A stretch of DNA of 64,000 bases from Cloacimonetes bacterium UBA3541. Lineage in GTDB: Bacteria > Cloacimonadota > Cloacimonadia > Cloacimonadales > Cloacimonadaceae. Shown here piece by piece: positions 37,617 to 46,651 of the stretch (position 1 is its first letter; each line of letters starts with the position of its first letter). The DNA lies in contig DFOM01000001.1 in NCBI GenBank assembly GCA_002376725.1, positions 1-64,000 of the forward strand, read 5' to 3'. A program made the translations under genes and the position numbers. A model generated the notes under the pieces. That model saw only the letters and a program-made list of their open reading frames with translations, did not search any database and was not told where the DNA came from.

Positions 37617-39350
37617 TTATTTCATTAATACCATTTTACGGCTAGATGAATATTTACCAGAAACCATCTGACAGTAGTAAACGCCACTGCTCACTAGCTT
37701 TCCACACTGATCTGTTCCATCCCATACCAGACACTGAATCCCATTATCAGTAGAATCAATGTTCCAGGTTCTAACTACCTGACCTTTTTGATTGAAGATA
37801 GTTATTTGAGCAGCCTCTGTTTTGGTTGCATAAAAAGAAATAGTTGTGCTGGGATTAAATGGATTAGGATAAATTCCAGTAAGTTGAGCCACTATAGGCG
37901 TTTCAATATCATCGTTAACAGGTACATCACTCCAATCAGACAGCATCCGAGCAGTCACCTGAGGAATCTGATTATACTGATTTACTAGCACCCAGATGTT
38001 GAAGTTTCCAGTGGGAATTGGCTGTCCGATATAATCCACATCATAAAAAGTTGTACGGAAAACTACTGAACCGGTATTATCTATCAAAGTATAGTTTTGC
38101 CCGGTGGCAAAGGTCCCAGTTTCTTCAAAATGAGCATTTCTAATACGGACTAAACGAGCCTGATAAGTTGCAACATTAGCATTGATTTGTGCTATAGTAA
38201 CAGTTGGTATATAAATTTCATTGTTAGAAGAAGTTGCAGGACCTGGATCTATAACCGGAGTAAGCTGAAGCATATTATTATAATAGGCTATAGTTCCGGT
38301 TAAGCCAGTAATTCCATCCAGTAGATTATAGTTCGTGGTTATAACGCCTGAGGGGTCGTCTATGAGAACTCCCGCCTGATTATCCTGCACATATTTCTGA
38401 TGTCTGAAGCTTTGCTGAAATGTCAAAACAACCTGACCTGAAACCATATATACGGTTCCATCTCCTGCAGTTTGAGCTCTTAATTCGGTCATATTCGCTA
38501 CCACAACAGGAAAGAAATAGCTTGCAGTAGCAATATAGCTGGGAGAATAACCACTGGCATAAGCTATGGCTTTGATAGTGGTATTGGTATTTAAAGGAAT
38601 AGGACCCGTATAGGTAGGAGAAGATTCAGTGGGATTAGTTCCATCTAAGGTATAATGAATAGTAGCTTCCGGTGTAGAAGAAGTTATTGTAACAAAAATA
38701 GGTTGAGTATAAACTCCAGCAGGAGGATTAAAAGTAGGAGTTGCTGCATGTTGTCCACCATTAGGATTAAAGGTATGAAAACCGAGGTTCTCAATATAAT
38801 TTTGAGGATGGACTAGCCATTCAGAATTATCTAGATTAGTTCCAGCACTGGCAATCCAATCGGTGTTACCTTGTATAACTTCTGGTTTACGGATTAAAGT
38901 ATGATTAACCATAGCACCGTCAATACCTGCAACGGGCCATCCATTATCTCCTGGATTCTGCTGATACACTCCAATTATATCAATCAAGGTTGTTCCATAG
39001 AATAGACCGATACAATCGTTTCCATTGAAATTGGTAACATTATGTAATAAATCAGCCACAGCTTGCATTTCCTGATTTGCCTGGGTATTAACAATAACGA
39101 AGACATCATTATTGTTTAAGGTCCCAGAAAGAGTAACACTATTAGTTGTAGACCAGGTACCTCCATTGGAAGCCAGTTTAACTGTATACTGGGAAAGGTC
39201 TACTGGAGCTCCAGTACCATTGAAAATTTCAATAGCTTTATTGTAAGAGCTACCTTCCACATATTCCGAGATAAAAAGGTCTGTTGCCTGGGCAAATATC
39301 ATAGATATAAAACCCAGCAATATAACGGGTAATAGAATCTTTTTAATCAT
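37617..39350 (-). CDS. Secreted lamin-tail-domain protein with C-terminal sorting domain
   Basis: 577 aa. Order: signal peptide (1-20), lamin-tail domain (about 22-140, ATDLFISEYVEGSSYNKAIE), chitobiase-C-terminal-like domain (about 204-278, IHYTLDGTNPTESSPTY), an OB-fold-like segment (about 285-400, DGTVYMVSGQV), and a type IX-like sorting domain (about 490-577, YPNPFNPSTTISF then SSGVYYCQ and RKMVLMK). It should be exported and surface-attached. The start is 13 nt after cdsA with AGAGAGG upstream, so it is probably the last gene of the prfB-uppS-cdsA transcript, an unexpected partner. Confidence 0.85.
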   Translation of the reverse strand: MIKKILLPVILLGFISMIFAQATDLFISEYVEGSSYNKAIEIFNGTGAPVDLSQYTVKLASNGGTWSTTNSVTLSGTLNNNDVFVIVNTQANQEMQAVADLLHNVTNFNGNDCIGLFYGTTLIDIIGVYQQNPGDNGWPVAGIDGAMVNHTLIRKPEVIQGNTDWIASAGTNLDNSEWLVHPQNYIENLGFHTFNPNGGQHAATPTFNPPAGVYTQPIFVTITSSTPEATIHYTLDGTNPTESSPTYTGPIPLNTNTTIKAIAYASGYSPSYIATASYFFPVVVANMTELRAQTAGDGTVYMVSGQVVLTFQQSFRHQKYVQDNQAGVLIDDPSGVITTNYNLLDGITGLTGTIAYYNNMLQLTPVIDPGPATSSNNEIYIPTVTIAQINANVATYQARLVRIRNAHFEETGTFATGQNYTLIDNTGSVVFRTTFYDVDYIGQPIPTGNFNIWVLVNQYNQIPQVTARMLSDWSDVPVNDDIETPIVAQLTGIYPNPFNPSTTISFYATKTEAAQITIFNQKGQVVRTWNIDSTDNGIQCLVWDGTDQCGKLVSSGVYYCQMVSGKYSSSRKMVLMK

Positions 39351-39363
39351 TTAACACCTCTCT

Positions 39364-40152
39364 TTAGTGTAGTATTATTAAAGAACAATATAAAAAAGAA
39401 CCGGCAAGTAGGATACTGTCAAATCTATCCAGTATGCCTCCATGACCAGGAATTAATTTAGAACTATCTTTCACACCACAGAATCGTTTTATCATACTTT
39501 CCAGCAGGTCTCCTAACTGTCCAACTATCCCAGCAGCAACAGCCAATAAAATCAAGTTTAGAGTTTTGTTGATAACTCCAGTTAAAAATAATATAATCGT
39601 TATAATAAAAGAAGCAATAATTCCCGCAATAAATCCTTCAACAGATTTTTTGGGACTTACCGGAAAAATTCCCCGATGTTTTCCCCATTTTATACCTATA
39701 AAATAAGCTACAGAATCGGTTATCCAAATTAAAATCACTAACCACAAGAGCAGATTAGGATGCCTAAAATTTAAACCCAGGTGAAGACACATTGCTGGAA
39801 GTACGCCAACATAAAATACACCAAAAAATTCTAAAGCAGCCTGAGGAATAGCTTTTTGTTCGTTCCATTTCAATAGAGCTTCCAGAGCTAGCAGAAAAAA
39901 TATTAACCATGCAGTAATAAGCTCCCAACCAGGAAGAAATGAAAGAGTTACAAAAGTGCCGAATATTATAGCTATCCAATACCAAGAGATTAAGAAAGAA
40001 GCTTTACGCAACATAGCTATATATTCCGCAGCACCAAGAATTACAATTATAGCAAAAGTTACAGCCAGATAAGCTCCCCCCAAATAAAGTACTGCCAAAA
40101 GTAGAGGGATAAATATTACCGCAACCAGGACTCTTTTCTGCAGTTCTGTCAT
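39364..40152 (-). CDS. cdsA: CdsA, phosphatidate cytidylyltransferase
   Basis: 262 aa, multipass membrane enzyme that makes CDP-diacylglycerol for phospholipid synthesis. The signature KLIPGHGGILDRFDSIL is near the C-terminus, and KKSVEGFIAG lies before it. About seven hydrophobic helices. The start overlaps the uppS stop by one base (TAATG). Confidence 0.95.
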   Translation of the reverse strand: MTELQKRVLVAVIFIPLLLAVLYLGGAYLAVTFAIIVILGAAEYIAMLRKASFLISWYWIAIIFGTFVTLSFLPGWELITAWLIFFLLALEALLKWNEQKAIPQAALEFFGVFYVGVLPAMCLHLGLNFRHPNLLLWLVILIWITDSVAYFIGIKWGKHRGIFPVSPKKSVEGFIAGIIASFIITIILFLTGVINKTLNLILLAVAAGIVGQLGDLLESMIKRFCGVKDSSKLIPGHGGILDRFDSILLAGSFLYCSLIILH

Positions 40153-40892
40153 TATGATTCAATTCCTCCAAAACGGCGTTTCCGACCTTGAAAATCAATT
40201 ATGGCTTTAAGAAATTCCACCTTATCAAAATCGGGCCATAGTGTTTCCGTGATGTAAATTTCTGAATAAGCAGATTGCCAGAGCAAGAAATTTGATAACC
40301 GATATTCACCACTGGTGCGAATTATTAAATCAGGGTCTGGCTGTCCCGCAGTATAAAGATAATTACTAAAGGTTTGCGGAGTCAAATTCTCTACGAGTTT
40401 TGGATTATTAATTGACTGTTGAAAGATTTTCTTTATACTTTCTATAATCTCCAATCTTCCACCATAGTTAAAGGCAATATTCAGATTAAGACCTGTATTT
40501 TGTGTTGTTTCACCAGCAAGTTTATGGATTTCTTTTAGATAGGAAGGATCTAATCGGTCTTGACTTCCAATAATTCTAACCTTAATATTTTCCCGATTTA
40601 ATTCTGCAAGTTCCTTAATTAAATAATCTTTTAATAATTTCAATAAAGCTTGCACTTCATCCGCTGGTCTATTCCAATTTTCAGTAGAAAAAGCATAGAT
40701 GGTCAAATAGCCAAGTTTAATTTCAGTAGCCAGTTCTACTACCTTCCGAACCGCACGAGCTCCAGCCCGATGCCCATCAATGCGAGGACGATGCCTTTTT
40801 GCTGCCCAGCGTCCATTTCCATCCATAATAATACCAATATGGGCTGGAAGTCTTTGCAGGTCTACTTCGGGTAACAGTTTTTTGTAATTCAA
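40152..40892 (-). CDS. uppS: UppS, undecaprenyl diphosphate synthase
   Basis: 246 aa. HIGIIMDGNGRWA (18-30, catalytic Asp), GHRAGARAVRKV, YAFSTENWNRP and DLIIRTSGEYRLSNFL are the four conserved regions of cis-prenyltransferases. It makes the lipid carrier used by the MraY and MurG steps at the start of this window. The gene order prfB-uppS-cdsA puts it in an operon with cdsA, which is common across bacteria. Confidence 0.97.
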   Translation of the reverse strand: MNYKKLLPEVDLQRLPAHIGIIMDGNGRWAAKRHRPRIDGHRAGARAVRKVVELATEIKLGYLTIYAFSTENWNRPADEVQALLKLLKDYLIKELAELNRENIKVRIIGSQDRLDPSYLKEIHKLAGETTQNTGLNLNIAFNYGGRLEIIESIKKIFQQSINNPKLVENLTPQTFSNYLYTAGQPDPDLIIRTSGEYRLSNFLLWQSAYSEIYITETLWPDFDKVEFLKAIIDFQGRKRRFGGIES

Positions 40893-40899
40893 TTTCTCC

Positions 40900-42013
40900 T
40901 CATTGTGCTTTCTCTAATGCTCTCTGTTTGAGCCAGGCATAGATAAAATTATCCAGGTCTCCATCCATAACCCTATCCACTGTCCCTACTTCATAACCAG
41001 TGCGATGATCTTTCACCATTTGATAAGGTTGAAACACATAGGAACGAATTTGATGTCCCCACCCAATATCACTCTTGGCAGATTCTTCCTTTAGCTTTTC
41101 TGCTTCTCTTTGTTCTTCATAATATTGATAAAGCCGAGATTTTAGTATTGCCATAGCTTTCTCCCTGTTCTGGATTTGTGAACGCTCATTTTGACAGGAG
41201 ACCACAATCCCCGTGGGAATATGAGTAATTCGTACTGCTGAATCTGTAGTATTTACATATTGTCCTCCTGCTCCACTAGAACGATAAGTATCAATTCTAA
41301 GGTCCTTAGGATCTATCTCAATTTCAATATCCTCTTCAAATTCGGGATAGACATACACGGAAGCAAAAGAGGTCTGTCTTTTTCCTTGAGCATTAAAGGG
41401 TGATATACGAACTAAACGATGAATACCGATTTCCGCTTTAAGCATTCCATAAGCATAGGGACCTTTAATCTCCAGACTGACGCTTTTCACACCAGCTTCT
41501 TCACCTGGAAGGAGGTCTATTATGTTGTAAATAAAACCATTCTCTTCTGCCCAGCGTGTATACATTCTAAGCAACATTTCTGCCCAATCCTGAGCTTCTG
41601 TGCCTCCTGCACCGGAATGTATTATCAAAATAGCATCCTCATAATCATATTTTTCGTTAAGATAGCATTCAATCTCAGCTTTCTCTATAAATTGTTTTTG
41701 AGCAGGCAGTTCTGCCACAGCTTCTTCAAAAAGAGCAGGAGAAAAATCTTCTTCTAATAACTGTATATAGGTTTCCAGTTCCCCTTTTAAATTATCCAGA
41801 GACTTTATATGTTCTATTTCTTCATTTAATTGGCTCAGTTTCCTAGTTATATTCTTTACTTCAGTCTGATTATCCCAGAAATCAGGTTGACTCATCTTTT
41901 CTTGCAATTGATTTATCTGCTTGCTTTTTCCTTCCAGATCAAAGTAACCTCCGAATTTCAGAAATCTGGGAAAGCATAGAGTTAACTTCTTTTTTATAAT
42001 CTATATATTCCAT
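40900..42013 (-). CDS. prfB: PrfB, peptide chain release factor 2, with programmed +1 frameshift
   Basis: The complete protein is about 370 aa in two frames. ATG 42013 opens 24 codons ending ...CGG AGG TTA CTT and then an in-frame TGA (41941-41939). Skipping one base (reading GAT from 41940) continues in the main frame to 40900. The slippery CTT TGA with a GGAGG a few bases upstream is the classic RF2 autoregulatory site. RF2 motifs are the SPF tripeptide (RISPFNAQG) and the peptidyl-hydrolysis GGQ (GAGGQYVN). Low RF2 would favour frameshifting and restore supply. The main frame alone seems to start at TTG 41907, which is an artefact. Confidence 0.95.
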
Positions 42014-42214
42014 ATTATCTTATCCTCATTTTCCGCATTCTTCTAGTCCTTTAATCTTAAAACACTCGTTTTGTCAAATAAATTATTCTTAGTCCTGGCT
42101 AGTAAAGGGTATAAGTACCCCCTTCCCAAAGATCATAAATACCACTAAGCAAAAACTAGTAAAAGAAAAAATAAAAAAATATATAAATGGGAGTTATTGA
42201 GACAGGTAGAGGGA

Positions 42215-42295
42215 ATGCAACCGTTATGAATACCTATATTAAAAAAAATGGTTGCCATCTCGACAGTATATCGGGATATGCAACCGTTATGAATA
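42215..42295. repeat. 18-bp direct repeat with 63-bp period
   Basis: ATGCAACCGTTATGAATA occurs at 42215-42232 and 42278-42295. The period of 63 (21 codons) keeps frame. Between the copies, AATGGTTGC (42247-42255) can pair with GCAACCGTT of either copy, giving two alternative hairpins. Confidence 0.75.
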
Positions 42296-42411
42296 TATAC
42301 ATAGAAAACAAAGGAATTATTGATAATCAGGATGTCAAGACCTATCGTCTGCAGATGGTTCAAGATGCGCTAAAATATGGAATTAAACCCTGCGCCCAAC
42401 ATTATCAGACC
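42289..42411 (+). pseudogene. Transposase-like N-terminal fragment
   Basis: From ATG 42289 a frame reads a short helical protein, with VKTYRLQMVQDALKYGIKP then CAQHYQT (residues 16-41). This resembles the helix-turn-helix N-terminus of DDE transposases or integrases. The similarity stops at about 42411, exactly where a lysozyme-like coding sequence on the other strand ends. The remaining transposase is missing. I recognise the style of the sequence but cannot name the IS family. Confidence 0.45.
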
Positions 42412-42462
42412 CTCATGTCTAACCAGTTGTTCTTTGATGCGTTCCAATAATTTAGCTTCCAT
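42370..42462 (-). pseudogene. Phage-type lysozyme (GH24) N-terminal fragment
   Basis: On the minus strand ATG 42462 follows an AAGGAG ribosome binding site (42472-42467). The first 19 residues, MEAKLLERIKEQLVRHEGL, match the start of T4-type/GH24 endolysins, with the catalytic Glu in RHEGL. After that the frame becomes unrelated and stops at 42372-42370 after 30 codons. The break coincides with the end of the transposase-like fragment, so one recombination event probably truncated both. Confidence 0.5.
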
Positions 42463-42484
42463 TGTGTCTCCTTGCGATGTCTAT

Positions 42485-42553
42485 GGATTCTCTATCCAGG
42501 GCAAGGAAGCTACTACCCTGTATAAACACAAATACGGATGTATAAGGATGCGA
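42485..42553. repeat. Island-flanking direct repeat, copy 1
   Basis: About 69 bp match 49115-49183 in the same orientation with roughly seven mismatches. Shared blocks include CTATCCAG, GCAAGGAAGC, ACACAAATACG and ATAAGGATGCGA. Confidence 0.8.
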
Positions 42554-42805
42554 CAGAAATTCTATATATTCTAATTGCTTTTTATAATTCTAGAATTATC
42601 TAATAATTTAATAGGCACATGTACATGCGATTTTTTGGGTTTTGTCCATATTTAGTTTGAGTCCTCTTTTGGTGGACGAAACATATGATATAAATCCGTG
42701 AAGCGAAGATTGTCTGATGAACTTCTATGAAGATATGATAAAACGATCTGGGAAGGACGAAGGCGAATGGAGTTTAAAACTTTGATCGAATTAGTTGGCG
42801 GATTT

Positions 42806-44230
42806 ATGAAACTAATTTCTTTTTTGATAATGTGTATGCTGGTATCAGTAAACTTGTCTGCACAGATTGACAGCACTTTTGTGCGTTATTACTACCCCAC
42901 AACCCAAACTTTACCGTCATGGGAATCTTTTCCGATTAGTCAAACTATGGCAGCAAATGTATTCGAAGATTATGAGGGTAAGTTTGTCCTGCAAGCCTTG
43001 GCTACCTTCCATTCCCCTCCTCCCGAATGGGTATTCCCCCAATCACCTATGATGCTCTACTCCCGCAGCGGTGGTTATCAGAACACAGTATTCGGACCTC
43101 AATTCGGAGGGGACATAGTTGAAGGATACTATTCCAGAATTGTGAAAGATGGACTTGGTGGTTACCTCCCTCTGGATAGCCATTACAACAGATTGCAACG
43201 TTTAGATGCTAATCTACAATTTGTGGAATTGGTACATCTAACATATAACCAAGGATTGATTAACTATATAGATGATATTTTGCCTGTAGATAATGATTTT
43301 ATAATTATTGGACATATTCAGGAAACAAATGATGCTTTATTTTGTAAGGTTGATTATTCCTTAGATATTATATGGCAATATCAATCACCAGCCAATGTGA
43401 ATGCAACAATAGAATCAACATCTGATGGAAGCATTTTATTTAATTGGGGTTTTAATCCAACAATGAGATTGATGAAAATAACTGCTGATGGTGATTCTTT
43501 GTGGACAATAGAATACCCTCCGCGGCCGTGTGTAGAGAGAATTATTGAATCTAACGGGAACTATTTTGGATTAAGATACAACGACAATGTAGTTGATGGG
43601 CTTCTTATGGTGTACGATTATGGAGTAGACTTTTGTAACTTAAACCCAGAAACACCCATTCTCACAATCCCAACTTATAGGCTCCTTGATGAAGAAATAG
43701 TATTTCCTGCCATAAGGACTAATGACAACAACATTATCCTTGCAGTTTCCACACCCATTGGAGAGATATTCAAGTTTGATAGTGCTTTTAACATGCTTTG
43801 GAGCAGCAATGCTTTACCGATTGAAAGGATTGGAGTAGGTAAGCACTCATTACAAGAACTTGATAATGGTGATATTCTTTATTGTGCAACCGTGATAGAA
43901 CTTCCGCGCCGGCTGGGACTCGTTAGAGTTGATTCAAACGGTAACTATGTTGGCGTTTCAGATGAAACAGAGCATACTCCTCCTATTCGCTGTATCTCAG
44001 CATATCCAAATCCGTTTTCCAGAAAGATTACTTTAAGTACCAATAGACAATTATTACACCCAAGTAAATTAACAATTTACAATATAAAGGGTCAACAGGT
44101 AGAGTCCATTGATCTCAACGATAAAGCTGTAACCTGGGTACCAAAGGATATTCCTTCCGGGTTATACATAGTCAAACTAGCTACGGACTCAAAAACTATT
44201 GAAACCCACTTGATTTCATACATTAAATAG
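42806..44230 (+). CDS. Secreted protein with C-terminal sorting domain, function unknown
   Basis: 474 aa from ATG 42806, which begins a good signal peptide (MKLISFLIMCMLVSVNLSA). The frame extends 13 codons upstream to ATG 42767, but that would hide the signal peptide. The body (about 25-400) has repeating W- and D-rich strands suggestive of a beta-propeller-like fold. I do not recognise the family. The last 75 residues are a type IX-like sorting domain (YPNPFSRKITLS, then IYNIKGQQ and PSGLYIVKL). The next gene, a pseudogene, starts 8 nt after the stop with GGAGGA in the gap. Confidence 0.75.
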   Translation: MKLISFLIMCMLVSVNLSAQIDSTFVRYYYPTTQTLPSWESFPISQTMAANVFEDYEGKFVLQALATFHSPPPEWVFPQSPMMLYSRSGGYQNTVFGPQFGGDIVEGYYSRIVKDGLGGYLPLDSHYNRLQRLDANLQFVELVHLTYNQGLINYIDDILPVDNDFIIIGHIQETNDALFCKVDYSLDIIWQYQSPANVNATIESTSDGSILFNWGFNPTMRLMKITADGDSLWTIEYPPRPCVERIIESNGNYFGLRYNDNVVDGLLMVYDYGVDFCNLNPETPILTIPTYRLLDEEIVFPAIRTNDNNIILAVSTPIGEIFKFDSAFNMLWSSNALPIERIGVGKHSLQELDNGDILYCATVIELPRRLGLVRVDSNGNYVGVSDETEHTPPIRCISAYPNPFSRKITLSTNRQLLHPSKLTIYNIKGQQVESIDLNDKAVTWVPKDIPSGLYIVKLATDSKTIETHLISYIK

Positions 44231-44238
44231 GAGGATTT

Positions 44239-46594
44239 ATGAAAAAGATTGTTGTGCTCATTTTAATAGCTTCGATTGCTACTACTTTGTTTTCCATTAT
44301 CGACAGGACCATTTCTATCGATACCCAACTAATGCAACAGATCAGGTAGAACCTTTCAGTTCCATATCCTGACCCTTTAATTGGCGATTACATTAGTAAT
44401 AGTCGTAACGATCCTGAAGGTGACCTCATAGAAAGCTCTGAGGAAAGGGTGATAGACTTTAACCAATACTTAGCAGATTATTCGAAAGATTCTTTCTACA
44501 ACGCTATCAAGTATCACTCGCTTAATACAAGTGAACTTTCATACCTATAAGCCTTAATTCAGGGCATATCTGGTGATGTAACAAGGAATAAATTCATATA
44601 CATAAAACCTCAAACTATGACATCCCCCAACCAGTCCATTGATGGCACTAATCCAGGCTCGATAGTCCAATTGATTTATAACACAGATAATAACTATTCA
44701 TATTGTGAAAGATTACCATTTAGTACAGATCCTTATCCGGGTTTCATCTCCTCAAATCTTGACAACTATAATCGATTGTATTACGCAAGTAATGGGCTAA
44801 CTTTTGTTTCGTTCATATACGACATGCTTTATTATAAGATGACTGATGTTCAAAAATCTGCCGCTAGTGAAAACATCGAGATATTATCAGGATACCTTTA
44901 TAATTATTTGCAGCGTCCTGCATTGATTGGCATGACCCCATGGAGTACGTTTTATTCACCTTTTTGGGCAAATTCTAATGAAGCGGGTACTATTGACTGG
45001 ACCAATGGTCACAACAAGGTTAATCTTCTTGGGGCTAGACCTTTGGAAACCATTTGTGCTTTGGGCTACAGTAGATTAGTATTGGGTTATCTTCCCGGCA
45101 ACGATGAGATACTTGATTGGGTGTTATACAGGCTAACTACTGCACCAATTCAAGAGGATTTTCATGGAGTACTGAGCTATATTGTAAAGCAAAGTGGCGC
45201 GCAGGTTAGTGGCTATGACTATGCCAGTCAAGCTTTCGAAGGTCCACCACAAATATTCTTTACAGCCCTTAATCGTCTTACAGATACAAATTTATGGGAT
45301 AATCGATACGTTGCGAAATGGATGAATAGTATTGTAGATAACCTGACTCCGAAATATGCAACTGTGCCAATTGAGGATTCTTGGTGGATGTTAGCAGGCA
45401 GGGATTACGGTTGGCTTGACAGGGGGCTGGCTGAGTACTATTACCAAAATACTAATGATCAAACTGGTAAAAATAAAATTAAGTGGTTTCTATACAGACA
45501 GAAGGCATCAAATTCAGGTTATTGGCCCTTTACAAAGCCCTTACATTATCATATCAATTTCCCAGTAGTGTATGCATGCAATCCAAGTTGCCCCATAAAC
45601 GCCGATGATTACTGCGAGATTGATCCAAATACAGGTGTGTTGAATAGAGAAACATATCTTGGCTATTACCTTGATGAAAGCCTAAAACCTTTCGATGCCT
45701 TAGCACCTATATTGAACGACATCACGGAAATTCTAGCGGAAAATTGGGCCATGGTTCGCATTCCAGTACCATTATCAGCCCCAACCTAGCGATATACCCT
45801 CAGATGCATACACAAACGACTGACTTGGCTGCGTATCCGTCGGATCTGAATTAGCCATTAATCCCGGTGAAATGGTTGTTGTAAAGTATATTGGCACTTC
45901 TCCGGTTGAATCCAAACTTGGGGGAGACAATCCTGATCCACCTTCCACCGATCCCCATTACCGTGAAATGGCTTTTCAGTTCTCTTATGAGGAGCAACTT
46001 GAATATATCCCCATATTTGTTTCGATTGACCTGAATCAGTTTGAGGATGGTAATAAACCCACCGAAATTGCCGTCTTTGTGGACGAAGAATGCAAGGGTG
46101 CTGCTGTGATAAAGGACGGAGAAGTTCAGTTGAATGCATATATTACTAATATCACTGATCCTTCCGAAGAACTAAAAGAAATGGAATTTAGAATGTATTT
46201 TCCTGGTAAGACCGCAAGCACCAATGTGCTGAATTACTCTGTGCTAAATCCCCAAGCCGGTACTTTCGCAAGCAGAAAAGTAAAACTTGGGGCAACCGAA
46301 ATACCTCCTCTTCCTCTGTCCACCAGACTATACCAGAACTATCCAAATCCATTCAATCCAGAAACATTAATACAATATGATCTCAAAGACGACGGTCAGG
46401 TTGTGATTGATATTTATAACCTGAAAGGACAAAAAGTCCGGTCTGTGGTTAATAACGTTAAAAACGCCGGTTCATACACTGAGATTTGGGATGGAACCAA
46501 CAATAATAGCAAACAAGCATCCTCCGGAGTATATTTTTACCGGATGCATGCACACAACCAGACGATGACGAATAAAATGCTATTGTTAAAATAG
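44239..46594 (+). pseudogene. Broken gene for a secreted sorting-domain protein
   Basis: ATG 44239 (behind GGAGGA) opens a signal peptide MKKIVVLILIASIATTLFS. The same frame then meets TAG (44347) and TAA (44548), yet continues as coherent protein to TAG 45787. A frame change somewhere in 45734-45787, followed by TGA 45821, leads into the remainder of the gene from about 45824 to TAA 46594. Rejoined, it would be about 780 aa: signal peptide, a large helical domain I do not recognise (SYIVKQSGAQVSG; WWMLAGRDYGWLDRGLAEYY), a beta domain (VFVDEECKGAAVIKDG) and a sorting domain (YQNYPNPFNPETLIQY, ASSGVYFYR, TNKMLLLK). Three stops plus a shift make decay likely. Consensus sequencing error is the alternative. 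Confidence 0.8.
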
Positions 46595-46606
46595 TATCAA
46601 GTTGTT

Positions 46607-46635
46607 GGGGACGGGTTCATCCCGCCCCAATTCTT
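46607..46635 (+). terminator. Hairpin after the broken gene
   Basis: GGGGACGGG (46607-46615) pairs with CCCGCCCC (46621-46628) around TTCAT with one bulged A; a short AATTCTT follows. It is GC-rich but the T run is weak. Confidence 0.5.
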
Positions 46636-46651
46636 GAACTATGGAGAGTCA

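Larger units (their letters stand above)
42014..42805. other. Recombination-scarred spacer
   Basis: It contains an 18-bp direct repeat, a transposase-like N-terminal fragment, a phage-lysozyme N-terminal fragment on the opposite strand and one copy of a ~69-bp repeat. Each is listed separately. No intact gene is seen. Confidence 0.7.

Noticed and set aside
42187..42450. An 87-aa gene as predicted by the longest frame
   Set aside because: Its first third is a duplicated 21-residue unit from the 63-bp repeat, and its end is antisense to the lysozyme fragment, so only a transposase-like piece seems genuine.
44239..45789. Recoded stop codons (an alternative genetic code or stop readthrough)
   Set aside because: TAG, TAA and TGA are all affected plus a frame change, while neighbouring genes use all three as real stops. 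Decay is simpler.
45858..46139. 93-codon minus-strand ORF
   Set aside because: It is a frame shadow of the sorting-domain remnant on the plus strand.
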